The position numbers and the translations under genes were made by a program. Below the pieces are notes generated by a model. That model did no database searches and was not told where the DNA came from. It worked only from the letters and a program-made list of their open reading frames with translations. This document shows, one piece after another, positions 45,408 to 55,157 of a stretch of DNA of 64,000 nt; position 1 is the stretch's first letter, and the number at the start of each line of letters is the position of its first letter. The DNA is from Mesostigma viride (taxonomy: Eukaryota > Streptophyta > Mesostigmatophyceae > Mesostigmatales > Mesostigmataceae), in the NCBI GenBank assembly GCA_009746045.1, contig RPFO01000022.1:5093504-5157503 (forward strand), in the 5' to 3' direction.

Positions 45408-45689
45408 GCACTAGAGCTTGGCTAGTGGCGCCGCTGCCTTCTGGGCCGGTTGGCGAAGCTGCAGCCGGGGCTGCAGACGTATTTTCATTGCTAAGCGCAG
45501 CCGCCAGGCTGCGTTGCGTCGAGAGGCGTTTGCTCATCGTATATTGCGTAATAGCTTCGAAAAATTATATCAGCATGTGCGTCGTAAAAAGACGCGTCGA
45601 TTGTGATATTCACGGCTAAATTCGGTGCTCAAACGTGAAAGTTATGAGCTCCGCCGTCAGCCATGGCTACCTCGTGGCTCGTGGCTCGT
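45408..45689. other. Spacer, no gene seen
   Basis: Possible 5'-UTR of the family 2 LINE at its left end, then unique sequence. No motif recognised. Confidence 0.35.
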
Positions 45690-45989
45690 CAACAATCGAC
45701 GTTGGTGATATATCGCGTTGCTGAATGGTGCTGGTGATATAGGGCATGCCCTGGTACAGGTCCTCATTGCGGACATGAGCAGCATGTCCTACTCTGAAAA
45801 TGGAACGCAGCATGCTGGTGACCGCGCCGTCCAGCTTGCGGGCCAGGTCGGCGGTGAGGGTCCACGTCTCGGGCTCTCGGCTCCATACGTGAGGACAGGA
45901 AGGACGAGGACCTTGAACAGGTCCTGTTTCTCGATCTTGCCCAGGGGCTTGCGCCACAGGGCCCGGTACTGGCGTAAAGCGTGCCTGGC
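45690..45989 (-). pseudogene. LINE ORF2 C-terminal fragment
   Basis: The minus-strand reading (ETWTLTADLARKLDGAVTSM, LYQGMPYITSTIQQR) matches the AEAWTLPPKLAARLDGTVYR region of LINE 1 at lower similarity. It is cut on the right by the LTR of element C. Confidence 0.72.
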
Positions 45990-46707
45990 TGTAACGACTA
46001 GAAATGATCATCAGCATCATCCACAGTCCAATATGAAAAATCTTTTACCTGGGTTGCTTTCTTGAGACTGTTGCAGAACTTCAAGTATCCGAGCAACGTT
46101 GAGATGGAAATTCCACAGCACGTGATTTAGGGAATCACAACCCCTTGTAGACACAAAGACAAGCTCGTGTATAGACGACCTCTGTGGAACTGAAGGACGT
46201 CTATAGCCAAGGGGCTCTTATGAATGGACAACAAAGACAAGCTTTATTATACCATGATGAATCAAAACCAACGTAGCAACAATGGCGACCCCACGTCCTT
46301 GATATCGACGTGCTTGTCGAGCATGCCTCAACCTTAGCCTGAAAAGAACCAATCAAAATCATGGAATTCTAAACAAGATCCTCGTATCCATCCTAGTCAC
46401 ACAAAACAGAACAACAACGCCAACAGCCTGGCAGAATCTGTACATGAGATCCTGAATCTGTAGTAAGCACCAAAGTCCCAAAGGAACATTTAAGACTTGG
46501 TAGTACCGACCAACAAACTATAACCCCACGTGGATCAGGCCACGACCAATAAGGGCTTCTAACAGTCGGTTGACAAAGTACAAGTTTCAAGTACCGCCTT
46601 CTTGGAAACCTCATAACTTTCCCAATACTGATCCAAAAGTCCTCGAATAAAAGTCAAACATTCACAAAACAAAGGATGTAACAACAAAGTCATTTTTGCT
46701 TGTTACA
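45990..46707 (-). repeat. 3' LTR of LTR retroelement C
   Basis: 718 bp with inverted ends TGTAAC/GTTACA. On the minus strand it is preceded by the purine tract cttgagggggagata, as expected for a 3' LTR. A tataataaagc motif lies near 46240. It is inserted in the LINE ORF2 remnant. The second LTR is not in the window. Confidence 0.7.
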
Positions 46708-46722
46708 TATCTCCCCCTCAAG
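46708..46722 (-). promoter_or_regulatory. Polypurine tract of element C
   Basis: Minus-strand CTTGAGGGGGAGATA lies directly upstream of the LTR start TGTAAC, the usual plus-strand priming position. Confidence 0.6.
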
Positions 46723-47069
46723 ACTGGAACCACCAGTTCCCCAAAATCAACTACTCTTTAAGGAGGAGTGACACTGAACAGAAATCCACCATCTCTTGGG
46801 AAAAGCAGGTGGGTTTTTACATCCCTGAAGCCAGGGCCTCCTATCTCATAAACATCTAGTCACAGGTGCTTAAAGAAGACAAGTCACATCCTTATCCACT
46901 ACAAGCCCAGATAAACACAGCAATACTGGAAGTCATCCCGTCATCATTCTGGAATTCTGGAACTCTGGACTGAAACATCAGAACTGGAATGGAGCCCCCC
47001 CATCATCCATCCTGGAATCCTCCCCTCACACCACAATCCAAAGCCCCCTTTCCTTCTCAGCCCTGTTCC
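46723..47069 (-). other. Element C untranslated region
   Basis: No ORF. It separates the element C ORF stop from its polypurine tract by ~350 bp, much like the spacing seen in element A. Confidence 0.4.
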
Positions 47070-47885
47070 TCACAGGCTATACCAATCCCCATTCAGGCCA
47101 TCCTTGCCCTTGAGTCCACACATGGGAAACTGCTCCACCATGTGGGCCAACTCTGGCCAGTTCCTGCTGACCTGCAACACCACGCAAGTCTCAGCAGCTC
47201 CTGCCACCATCTGGGCAGCATAGCGAAGGCATGCCCCTGGATAGGAGAGGAGCACCACAGACTGACTCTCAGGGTCCATCACCCAAGTAGAGGACGTCTT
47301 GTGCCTGCTCACCCATGATCTGTACGCCCACCAGAACTGCAGAAAGGTCTTGACCACCGACCACTTAGCACCTATCAGAGGCACCAGCACCCTTAGTGGC
47401 GTCTGACGGACCTTGAGTTCCACAGTGTACTTGGGCAACCCTGGATTGCAAAAGAGGTTAGAAGTCTCCAAAGGAAAACACCTTCTGGCAGAGCTGGAGG
47501 AAGAAGGAACCAAATCAAAGTCACCCTTCTGAATTACTGAAAACTCCAACAGCTCCATGTAGGAAGCCTCTCCCATACTCACTGGCTGCAACTGAGTAAA
47601 TGCCTCCTTCAAGGCCTCAGGTAAGGCTGCCAGCATGTCCTGCCCCTCAGCAGGCCTCATGTCAATCTCAGGTCCTGGTGACAATGCATACATCCTATGC
47701 AGCAGATGAGCCACAAAAGGGGAGCCACTCTCATACAGGCTTGTGTGCAGCTGAGATAGGACCTCCTCCACATAGCCTTCAGAGCTCACCTCCCCCTCCT
47801 CTCTGTTGGGTGCAGCCAACGCCTTGGCCAAAGTCTCATAGTGGTCACAGGGGCCCGTGCAGTTCCTATGATCCACATAGGCCAC
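47070..47885 (-). CDS. Unrecognised ORF of element C, 5' incomplete
   Basis: About 271 codons open on the minus strand, preceded directly by a stop and lacking an ATG at the start, so it is the 3' part of a longer frame. Mixed acidic/hydrophobic composition, with WSVVKTFLQFWWAYRSWVSR and VVLLSYPGACLRYAAQMVAG as the most ordered parts. No retroviral domain was recognised. Its position just before a 3' LTR parallels ORF3 of element A, but no sequence similarity was seen. Confidence 0.45.
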   Translation of the reverse strand: MAYVDHRNCTGPCDHYETLAKALAAPNREEGEVSSEGYVEEVLSQLHTSLYESGSPFVAHLLHRMYALSPGPEIDMRPAEGQDMLAALPEALKEAFTQLQPVSMGEASYMELLEFSVIQKGDFDLVPSSSSSARRCFPLETSNLFCNPGLPKYTVELKVRQTPLRVLVPLIGAKWSVVKTFLQFWWAYRSWVSRHKTSSTWVMDPESQSVVLLSYPGACLRYAAQMVAGAAETCVVLQVSRNWPELAHMVEQFPMCGLKGKDGLNGDWYSL

Positions 47886-48154
47886 TCAGCAGCACCAAGG
47901 TAGAAACCTCCAGGTATATACTATTGGTCTGGTACACGAAGACGTGCATGCAGGACATGAACCACGTGTCTTAATCATACCAGGAATCAAGCCCTAGGTG
48001 AACCACTCCATATGTCGAGGGTACAACACAGAAGTCACTCTCCATGTGCCATCCAAGCTCAGATCCCCTCAACCATCCTCAGAAACTGGTCACCAAAATC
48101 TGGATGTCATCTCAGCTTAGTCCAATTAACCAAACTCCCACCAGAGTCCATCCC
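47886..48154 (-). other. Element C internal sequence interrupted by element A
   Basis: No clear ORF. The right edge is the end of the element A LTR. The rest of element C is expected beyond the other end of element A, outside the window. Confidence 0.4.
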
Positions 48155-48725
48155 TGTTACGCCGCGGGTATCTACCACTACCTCTACCTCTAGCTGGCCT
48201 GATGCTACCTAAACTAGTCAAGCCTCCTCTAGTCAAACCTCTAGCGAAAGACGAACGAGACGATCCAGATCTCAATGCATTAACGTAAGTGTTGCTATAA
48301 TACGCCATAAGCCATTTACACAACCCGTTTATTCCAGGAATAGAGGAAGGAAACACAACTACACTGCCGTGACCCAAGCCTATATGTGTCAATTCATTTA
48401 ACACACGCCGAGTGCACACACGAGGGGTAGAACGTGCATAAATGGTCACCAACGGTCCAACACGCTCGGGCCGACATGGCCCTCGCCTACAGATGCACGC
48501 TGGTCCACTACATCTACAGATGCACGCTGGTCCACTACATTCTACCAAAGGATCAGGACCACTAGTAAAGTACGCGGCGCGGCGCCCCAAAGACACCCAA
48601 TGTACCACGGTACTGTTACGAGGACAATAATGTCCCGGTAGGAGCTACACGTAAACCTAGGGACAACCGAGGCAAAAGACCTAATTTACGTCCGTAACTA
48701 CAACGAATTGCTACGCGACGTAACA
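48155..48725 (-). repeat. 3' LTR of chromovirus element A
   Basis: 571 bp with inverted ends TGTTACG/CGTAACA and a G-rich polypurine tract just outside its minus-strand start. It contains a 24-27 bp tandem duplication (gtagtggaccagcgtgcatc, twice). A diverged relative lies at 25869-26083 plus 28300-28325. Confidence 0.85.
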
Positions 48726-48742
48726 CCTCCCCCCCCACAAAG
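48726..48742 (-). promoter_or_regulatory. Polypurine tract of element A
   Basis: Minus-strand gtgggggggggagg is immediately followed by the LTR start TGTTACG. Confidence 0.75.
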
Positions 48743-49095
48743 GTAGGGAGCCCTCTCCCTACGCACAGGGAGGAAACAAAGGAGTAGGAAACCTAATGCA
48801 CCCAGCACACACCAACACAATCGGCAGACCATCCAAGATACAAAGCACCAATAGTTCACACGGTCTCCACCACCACGCCGGGAGTTGTAGGGTTAGCCAG
48901 CACCAAGCCTGGTGGTAGGTTCCCCTAACTGCCTGGAACAAAGTCCTTGCCGGGGGGGAACGGCACTGGGCAGGACACACAGAGTAAACACATCAGCACC
49001 AAGGACCAAGAATGACCAGTCAACTGGCCAGAACGTGAGGGCGACTCTATATACCGGAGGGACAACACCCTCAGGTCGGGCCTAAGGCCCTCTAT

Positions 49096-49413
49096 CTAAT
49101 GGCCATCCGTCTGGTAGGTACCACGGGAGGCCAGCAGGACATCCACGTACGCCTGGTAGTGAGACACATCCTCAGCATTGTCGTGCCTATCTACAGTGAG
49201 GAAAACATCGGCCCACACGCCGTCAGGGAAAAGACCCAGGAAGGCCCAGTAATACCTATGCTGCGTAAGGACGACCTGGCCCCGGGCCCAGTCCAGGAAA
49301 CCACAGGCAAAGAGGCGTAGGAAAGGCTCTACCGCGATCAGGCAGAGAGCCCGCAGGAGCAGGCGATGGTACCGGATCCGAGGGCGCATACCCGTCGGGA
49401 AAAACAAATCCAC
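49096..49413 (-). pseudogene. Element A ORF3, C-terminal part
   Basis: About 105 residues (LFFPTGMRPRIRYHRLLLRA, HRYYWAFLGLFPDGVWADVF), ending TYQTDGH. It is separated from the rest of ORF3 by the small LTR element. Removing that insertion and one CAAGG duplicate joins the reading frame without a shift. The end lies ~350 bp before the polypurine tract. Function unknown. Confidence 0.8.
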
Positions 49414-49418
49414 CAAGG

Positions 49419-49930
49419 TGTCAAGAATCCTGTCTTGAATATGCCCATTATGCTGACCGTGCAGAAATCTATAATACGGGCAACTGTATTCGAGCCCTAA
49501 TTAACAAATAGATATGCTCGGATAGTAGTACCTAAGTGGGATTTGTCCTACGTGAACGGACACTATGACTATGTGCCAAGTTGTACAATGGCACTAGGAC
49601 CATTGGTCACTATCTTCACCAGATTATAGTATTGTGTCATGTGCATGTCATACCATGCCGTACCGAGTCATGCATGCGCATGCACCATGTTCCAACATAC
49701 CAGCTGTCGTTATCGACCCATTGTCGGCCCATGCGCATACCAGGGCCGCCGCCACCACTCACCTACCATAATTACCAATGTTCACGCTACCTTGAGGTAG
49801 CCATGGAAAGCCACACCATATGGACGTAATAAATAATTTTCCTGGCTCCTGACGCTTAAGTTGGCAATGATTCACCACCTACAAATTATTAATTTAAGTC
49901 CCCATAATAATAACCCCATGCCCTTTAACA
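49419..49930 (+). repeat. 5' LTR of small LTR element
   Basis: Begins tgtcaagaatcctg and ends ccctttaaca. Matches 51582-52093 throughout by eye, consistent with a recent insertion. Confidence 0.95.
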
Positions 49931-49950
49931 TGGCATCGGAGGTCCGGGGC
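49931..49950 (+). promoter_or_regulatory. Candidate primer binding site
   Basis: TGGCATCGGAGGTCCGGGGC starts with the TGG expected to pair with a tRNA 3' CCA and lies directly after the LTR. It does not match the common initiator-Met site TGGTATCAGAGC; the tRNA is unidentified. Confidence 0.5.
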
Positions 49951-51581
49951 AAGATCTTTCAACGGAATTAACCAACCTCTAAGCGGCAGCTCACATTTTA
50001 TTGAGCGCCTTGATCATAGTTTATATTTTCATATACGGAGCAGCTTGGTCGAATTCTTGTACTTGATACGACCATGATTATGGCGCAGATGCTACCGTGA
50101 AATTCAAGGCTTTCAATCGACTTACTTCAACGTGTGGTAACACCAAATGTTCGGGGTGACACCTACCGTCGCTAAAATCCGTCAAGAATTTCCCAAGCTC
50201 CGGTGCGCAGGCCAGATCTACGCTTTTATAGTTATATATGCCCGAAACTGATCAAACGCCAACATTTCGGTGATGGGGACGTCGGCACTGAAGTCTGGCA
50301 CTCAAAAGGTGCCGGCTCTGGTTCCAGGCAGCGCCAGTGATTTTTTACCTGGCAGCACATTTTTGGCCGAGTGCAGTGCGTTCAATCGGCGTGGGGTCAC
50401 TGACGGGCTCCCACTGAGCCGCGCGAGCTGTGAGCATCGACGAGAAATCGGCGGAGCTGTTTACCTCAAGAATTTTTCATGAGAACCGGTCTTTTTTTTG
50501 TACCGGCACCATTTCGCGTGGCATCAACATTCTTTTGGGCGCATTCTTTTAAACCGGAATTCTTTTTAAACGGTCATCACTTCAAGAGCCCAGAGCCTGC
50601 CATGCTCCAAGTTTCCAAGAAAAAGGGGAACATTCCCTGGGTCCTGCTCTCAAGGCCAGCCTGCTGACACAGCTGCACACCACACTAAGGAGGGTGCTCA
50701 CTAACCCCCACGTTGTTTTCAGCACTAGTTGCAGTTTTATAATTCAGTCACATTTAACTAGTTGCAGGCACCACTAGCAGCAGTAACAGCTAGTTGCATT
50801 ATCACGTGCCAGCACTAGACACCCACTAGCAACCAGTTGCCCCATAATGTAAGCAGCAGTAACAGCACAGTCCCATCAGCACCATCACACTGGCATCAAC
50901 AAGCACAGCAGGCAACACCAGCAGGAACAGAGTACACTGCATAGTCCATGCAGGCAGCTACCCACACTTGCCTAGCCAGCAAGGAGAAGTAGTAGCACCC
51001 AGCAGCACATGCATGACTCTCCAGTGACCACAGGCGTAGAGTAGATAGTAGCTGCAGTCAGCTGCACGCACTTGTCTAGCTAGCAAGTAGCAGTCCAGCA
51101 ACCAGCTCTACATCCTCACGTCACAGTTCACCTTGTAGTAGTTGCAGTAATTTGCATCAAAACCTGTTGGCAAACAAGTCAAAGTAGCACTACCAGCACC
51201 ACACAAGAAACTGTACCCACACACAGCATAGATCGTGTGTGCACACACAACAGCTGACGTCACCGGTTTACCAGCCGCTACCAGTTCCCAACGTTTCGAG
51301 CTGCAACCCTGGCATCAACCAGTACCGGCTACAGTCTGCATCCAGCCTCAACACTGAGCAACCAGTCTTTCCAGTTTAAGAGCCTGTTTCCAGTTTGGCT
51401 CCACCCTCGTGTGGCGCACTCCATGTGACAATATGGGGCTACACAACCTTGCCCTCATTTTTCTTGCTGTTTTATATCAAGACCAGGGTGTCGTGTAAGG
51501 AGGGAATCCACTTAGGTACCCGACTACCCTCGCCCAGGATCTAGCATTTGTATTTATAGACAGCATCATGTGCAAGGAGGG

Positions 51582-52093
51582 TGTCAAGAATCCTGTCTTG
51601 AATATGCCCATTATGCTGACCGTGCAGAAATCTATAATACGGGCAACTGTATTCGAGCCCTAATTAACAAATAGATATGCTCGGATAGTAGTACCTAAGT
51701 GGGATTTGTCCTACGTGAACGGACACTATGACTATGTGCCAAGTTGTACAATGGCACTAGGACCATTGGTCACTATCTTCACCAGATTATAGTATTGTGT
51801 CATGTGCATGTCATACCATGCCGTACCGAGTCATGCATGCGCATGCACCATGTTCCAACATACCAGCTGTCGTTATCGACCCATTGTCGGCCCATGCGCA
51901 TACCAGGGCCGCCGCCACCACTCACCTACCATAATTACCAATGTTCACGCTACCTTGAGGTAGCCATGGAAAGCCACACCATATGGACGTAATAAATAAT
52001 TTTCCTGGCTCCTGACGCTTAAGTTGGCAATGATTCACCACCTACAAATTATTAATTTAAGTCCCCATAATAATAACCCCATGCCCTTTAACA
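51582..52093 (+). repeat. 3' LTR of small LTR element
   Basis: Preceded by the purine run gcaaggaggg (51572-51581). The target duplicate CAAGG follows at 52094-52098. Confidence 0.95.
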
Positions 52094-54106
52094 CAAGGGC
52101 TCCACGTTGGACGGCCACAACCTGATATGCCGAATCTCACGGGAGCGCCACCGACGGGCACACTGTCGCGACCCGAACGTCTCGAGGTAGTCGCTAGCCC
52201 GAGGAGGAGGATGACCCCGAGAGTCCAAACCCTGGCCCGGGATGGGCGCTGGACGACGGGCATCCCACTCTAGTAGGATGGGCTGAAGGACCGTGCTGTA
52301 CGTGGCACCCGGCACCGCAGGAAACTCTACCGTAAGGGCATCTGAGGCCGTAATGCCCAGAGGCGGAGGGTAAGCCCACTGGAACCCGCCGTAGGTGTCC
52401 AAGTCATTGTGGCGCCTAGCCCAGCGATACAGGACGCGCCGCACCAGGATCTCACCCTGGAACACCGGATCAGCTAAAATAACCATGTCGAAAGGAGGCC
52501 GATCAGTCTCAACTGGTAGGCCACGGTCCCGCGGCGCCCGACACACCTGAGAGAAACCGTAGGACATGGGCGAAATGGCAAGCTCGGCGGAGGCGCGCGG
52601 CAGGTCACACTGGCGGCAGGCGAGCGCAGACATACCATACCCAAAGACAGGCGTGTCGCGCGACTCCGGAGTCGCATGCACCACAGAAGGGGCCCGATCC
52701 CGATCGCCCTCTGACAACTCCCGAAGGGAATCGGCAGCGCGGGTGGCGCGCGGGTCAGCGCCACTGGACCGAACAACCGCAGCCAAAGATCGCGGGGCCG
52801 AAGGGAAAGGGGCCGACGAAGGGGTAGGAACCGGCACAGACGCAGACGGCGCCGGTACAACAGGGGGCCGCGTCGGACCCGATGCCGCAGGGGGACGCGA
52901 CGGACCTGCCTCCGCAACTGGCGCGCCGGTCTCTGGGGGCGGGGCACCACCAGGCCACATGTTGAAAATAGGGCCCGTGGGGACAGGCAAACCGGCATAC
53001 GACTGGTTACCGTCCAAGCTCCAGTCAGGCACCGGGATCCTCTGCGGAGGACCGCCCTCCCAAAGCCTGGGAAGACCGCCCGGGTCGCTGAAGAAACCCC
53101 GCGAGGGCGGCGCTGACGTGGTGGGCGGCTCGGACGCGGCGGCGACGGGCGCGGCCGCTGGGACGGTGGACTCGCGCCGAGGCACAGGTACGTCAGTAGC
53201 AGGCGCAGAGGTAACCGAAGGCGTAGGAGCCGCAGCAACAGAGGGAGCCGCAGCCGCCGAGGGCTCGCGCGGCCCAGACGGACCCGTAGACGCCGAGGCG
53301 ACCGAAGGGGAAGGGGACACAGCTGCGGCAGACACCCCACCTGGCGTGGCTGGAGCGTGCGCCTGGGCCGCCATGAAGGCCCCGAAGGCCGCCGTCAGGG
53401 ACTGGATCTGCGCCTGCATCGCAGAAACTGTCGCCGCAAGAGGATCAGGCTCACGACCAGAGCCCAAAGGGGTAGGCTCCACCGATGCGCACAGGACCGA
53501 CCTCGGTGAAGACGGGACAGGGGAAGGCGCCGACACTGAAGAGGAGGACGCCGCAGGGGAGGCCGAATACTCAGGGGAATACTGTGCCTCTACCGGCGCG
53601 TCCGTAGGAGTAGTAGGGTCGCCCAATCCTACGCCCGCTGTCTGGTCTGCTATCTCCATGAACTCTACGGCCCGTAGAAGGTCGCAGGGGTTCTCATCTA
53701 TTTCCGCATCACCCTCGGCCGGAAGCCAGGGGAACACATCCCGTAGGCAGGAGCGGCCCACAGGGGTAGAAAGGTAGGAAAACACCCTGGGGCACTGGAG
53801 AATCGCAGCTATCTGTCCCAGGGCTGGACAGCTGGAGCCACATTCTAGCAAACAGTGGCCGGCATCGTCGAACCCGTGCAAAACAAGCTGATGTGGTTCA
53901 GCAGGGGAGGGACCGGACCACGTGACCCCGAAGAGAGCCGCCCTGACTATGCCCGAATGCTGGGCCTGGAGGGCCGGATGCACGACGCCACCCGGGAAAC
54001 TGGACCGTGACACCCAACGGCCCGGAAGGGCCTCGAAGTACAGCTCAGGGTCCGGTAGGGGCAGGGACGGCAGCGGGCTCTCAGCCGGAGGGGTAGGCTC
54101 TGACAT
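52094..54106 (-). pseudogene. Element A ORF3, main part, split by an insertion
   Basis: Starts at ATG 54106 (MSEPTPPAESPLPSLPLPDP), 76 bases after the pol stop, and runs 671 codons to the insertion point; with the downstream part it totals ~776 residues. N-terminal ~160 residues look globular (PGRWVSRSSFPGGVVHPALQ, CPRVFSYLSTPVGRSCLRDV). A Ser/Ala/Pro-rich region follows, with one short amphipathic segment (ATVSAMQAQIQSLTAAFGAF), then a C-terminal ordered region (ILVRRVLYRWARRHNDLDTY, GATYSTVLQPILLEWDARRP). No TM segment or signal peptide was seen, so an Env role is not supported; a second Gag-like protein is possible. Confidence 0.8.
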
Positions 54107-54182
54107 GACGGCTGCGGAGGGGAGGGGACAACCAACCACCCGTCAACAGCAGACATAACATAAGAGAGGAGAAGGCCTACAA

Positions 54183-55102
54183 CTAGAGCTTGTGCAGGGT
54201 TTTATATTCCTGCAGCAGGCGACTACACCCATCTAGCTCACTCTCCGTATACCAAACCTTATCTAATTCACTACGAGCATACATCCACTTCACTTTATAC
54301 TGACGCTGGGTACCGCGGCCCTTTTTGATATCTCTATGGGCCACGATGCTTTCTACTTCGTCTTCTACTTCCCCAGTGTCAGGGTTATGCTCTAAAGGGG
54401 CAGGCGCTAGCTCTCTACCAGCGAACGTACTAGGGTGGTACAGTTTCAGCTGGCTCCTATGGAAGGTGTTCGAATGTGTCTGCCAAGAGGTAGGGATATC
54501 GACTTTATATAGGAAATTTCCTACTCTAGACAAAACATGGAAGGGTCCTAAGAAGGCGGGCCTAAGTTTGACCTTAAGTTCTGCTTCAAACTTATGAGCA
54601 AAACGGCCAACACGGGGGCCTTCTACTAATACTAGATCTCCTATTTCTATCTCAGGTGCTCTTCTATCTAAGGAGGCACGCAACCTAGCAAGGTACTTAG
54701 ACTGAGCTTTTTGGTACCCTGAGATCGCGTGGTCATGAGCAGTTTTCATTCTATCTAGTAAGGACTGTACACCTTCTACAGTATCTCGGGACACATCATC
54801 CTTGTCCCGTAGAGGACTAGCTAAGAGAGAGGTAGGGGTAAGGGGCTGTCTACCAGTATCTAGGAAGAAGGGCGTATATCCATGCGCAGCCTGGGGGCAA
54901 TTGTTGAGGGAGAATTCTACTAAACATAAATAATCCTCCCAATCACTTCCCGAGCCATTCACATAGTGCCTAAGCGCTTCTTCCACTACCCTATTAAGAC
55001 GCTCTACTAAATGAGAGGAAGAGGAGTGCATGGTAGGCAGTACCGTAGGTAACCTTGGTACCGATGGCAGCGAAAAACTGTTGCCAAAAATCTGAGGTAA
55101 AT
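54183..55102 (-). pseudogene. Element A integrase C-terminal half with chromodomain
   Basis: Resumes after element B with FTSDFWQQFFAAIGTK and, after a one-base shift near 55040, carries the catalytic Glu (HLVERLNRVVEEALRHYV), a GPY/F-like segment (LRPAFLGPFHVLSRVGNFLY) and a chromodomain (VESIVAHRDIKKGRGTQRQY, KVKWMYARSELDKVWYTES) ending at 54183. Chromodomains direct integration to marked chromatin in chromoviruses (family knowledge). Confidence 0.9.
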
Positions 55103-55157
55103 TGTCGCGTCTGCGTGCCACAATCTCCGGCGCCACCATGGCGGCTGGCCACTCAGC

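Larger units (their letters stand above)
49419..52093 (+). mobile_element. Small non-autonomous LTR retrotransposon inside ORF3
   Basis: 2,675 bp with 512 bp LTRs (49419-49930 and 51582-52093) that look identical, TG...CA ends, and a 5 bp duplication CAAGG (49414-49418 and 52094-52098). The 1.65 kb interior has no retroviral domain; the open frames at 50270 and 50479 are short and unremarkable. A tggcatcggaggtccggggc block follows the left LTR and gcaaggaggg precedes the right LTR, giving a plus orientation. It is of the TRIM/LARD type, between the usual size ranges. Confidence 0.93.

Noticed and set aside
52566-53777. 403-codon plus-strand frame opposite ORF3
   Set aside because: A Gly/Ala-rich shadow of the Ala/Pro-rich minus-strand ORF3 caused by GC bias.
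49096-54106. Element A ORF3 as an envelope gene
   Set aside because: No signal peptide, TM segment or cysteine-rich ectodomain pattern is visible. Position alone is not enough.
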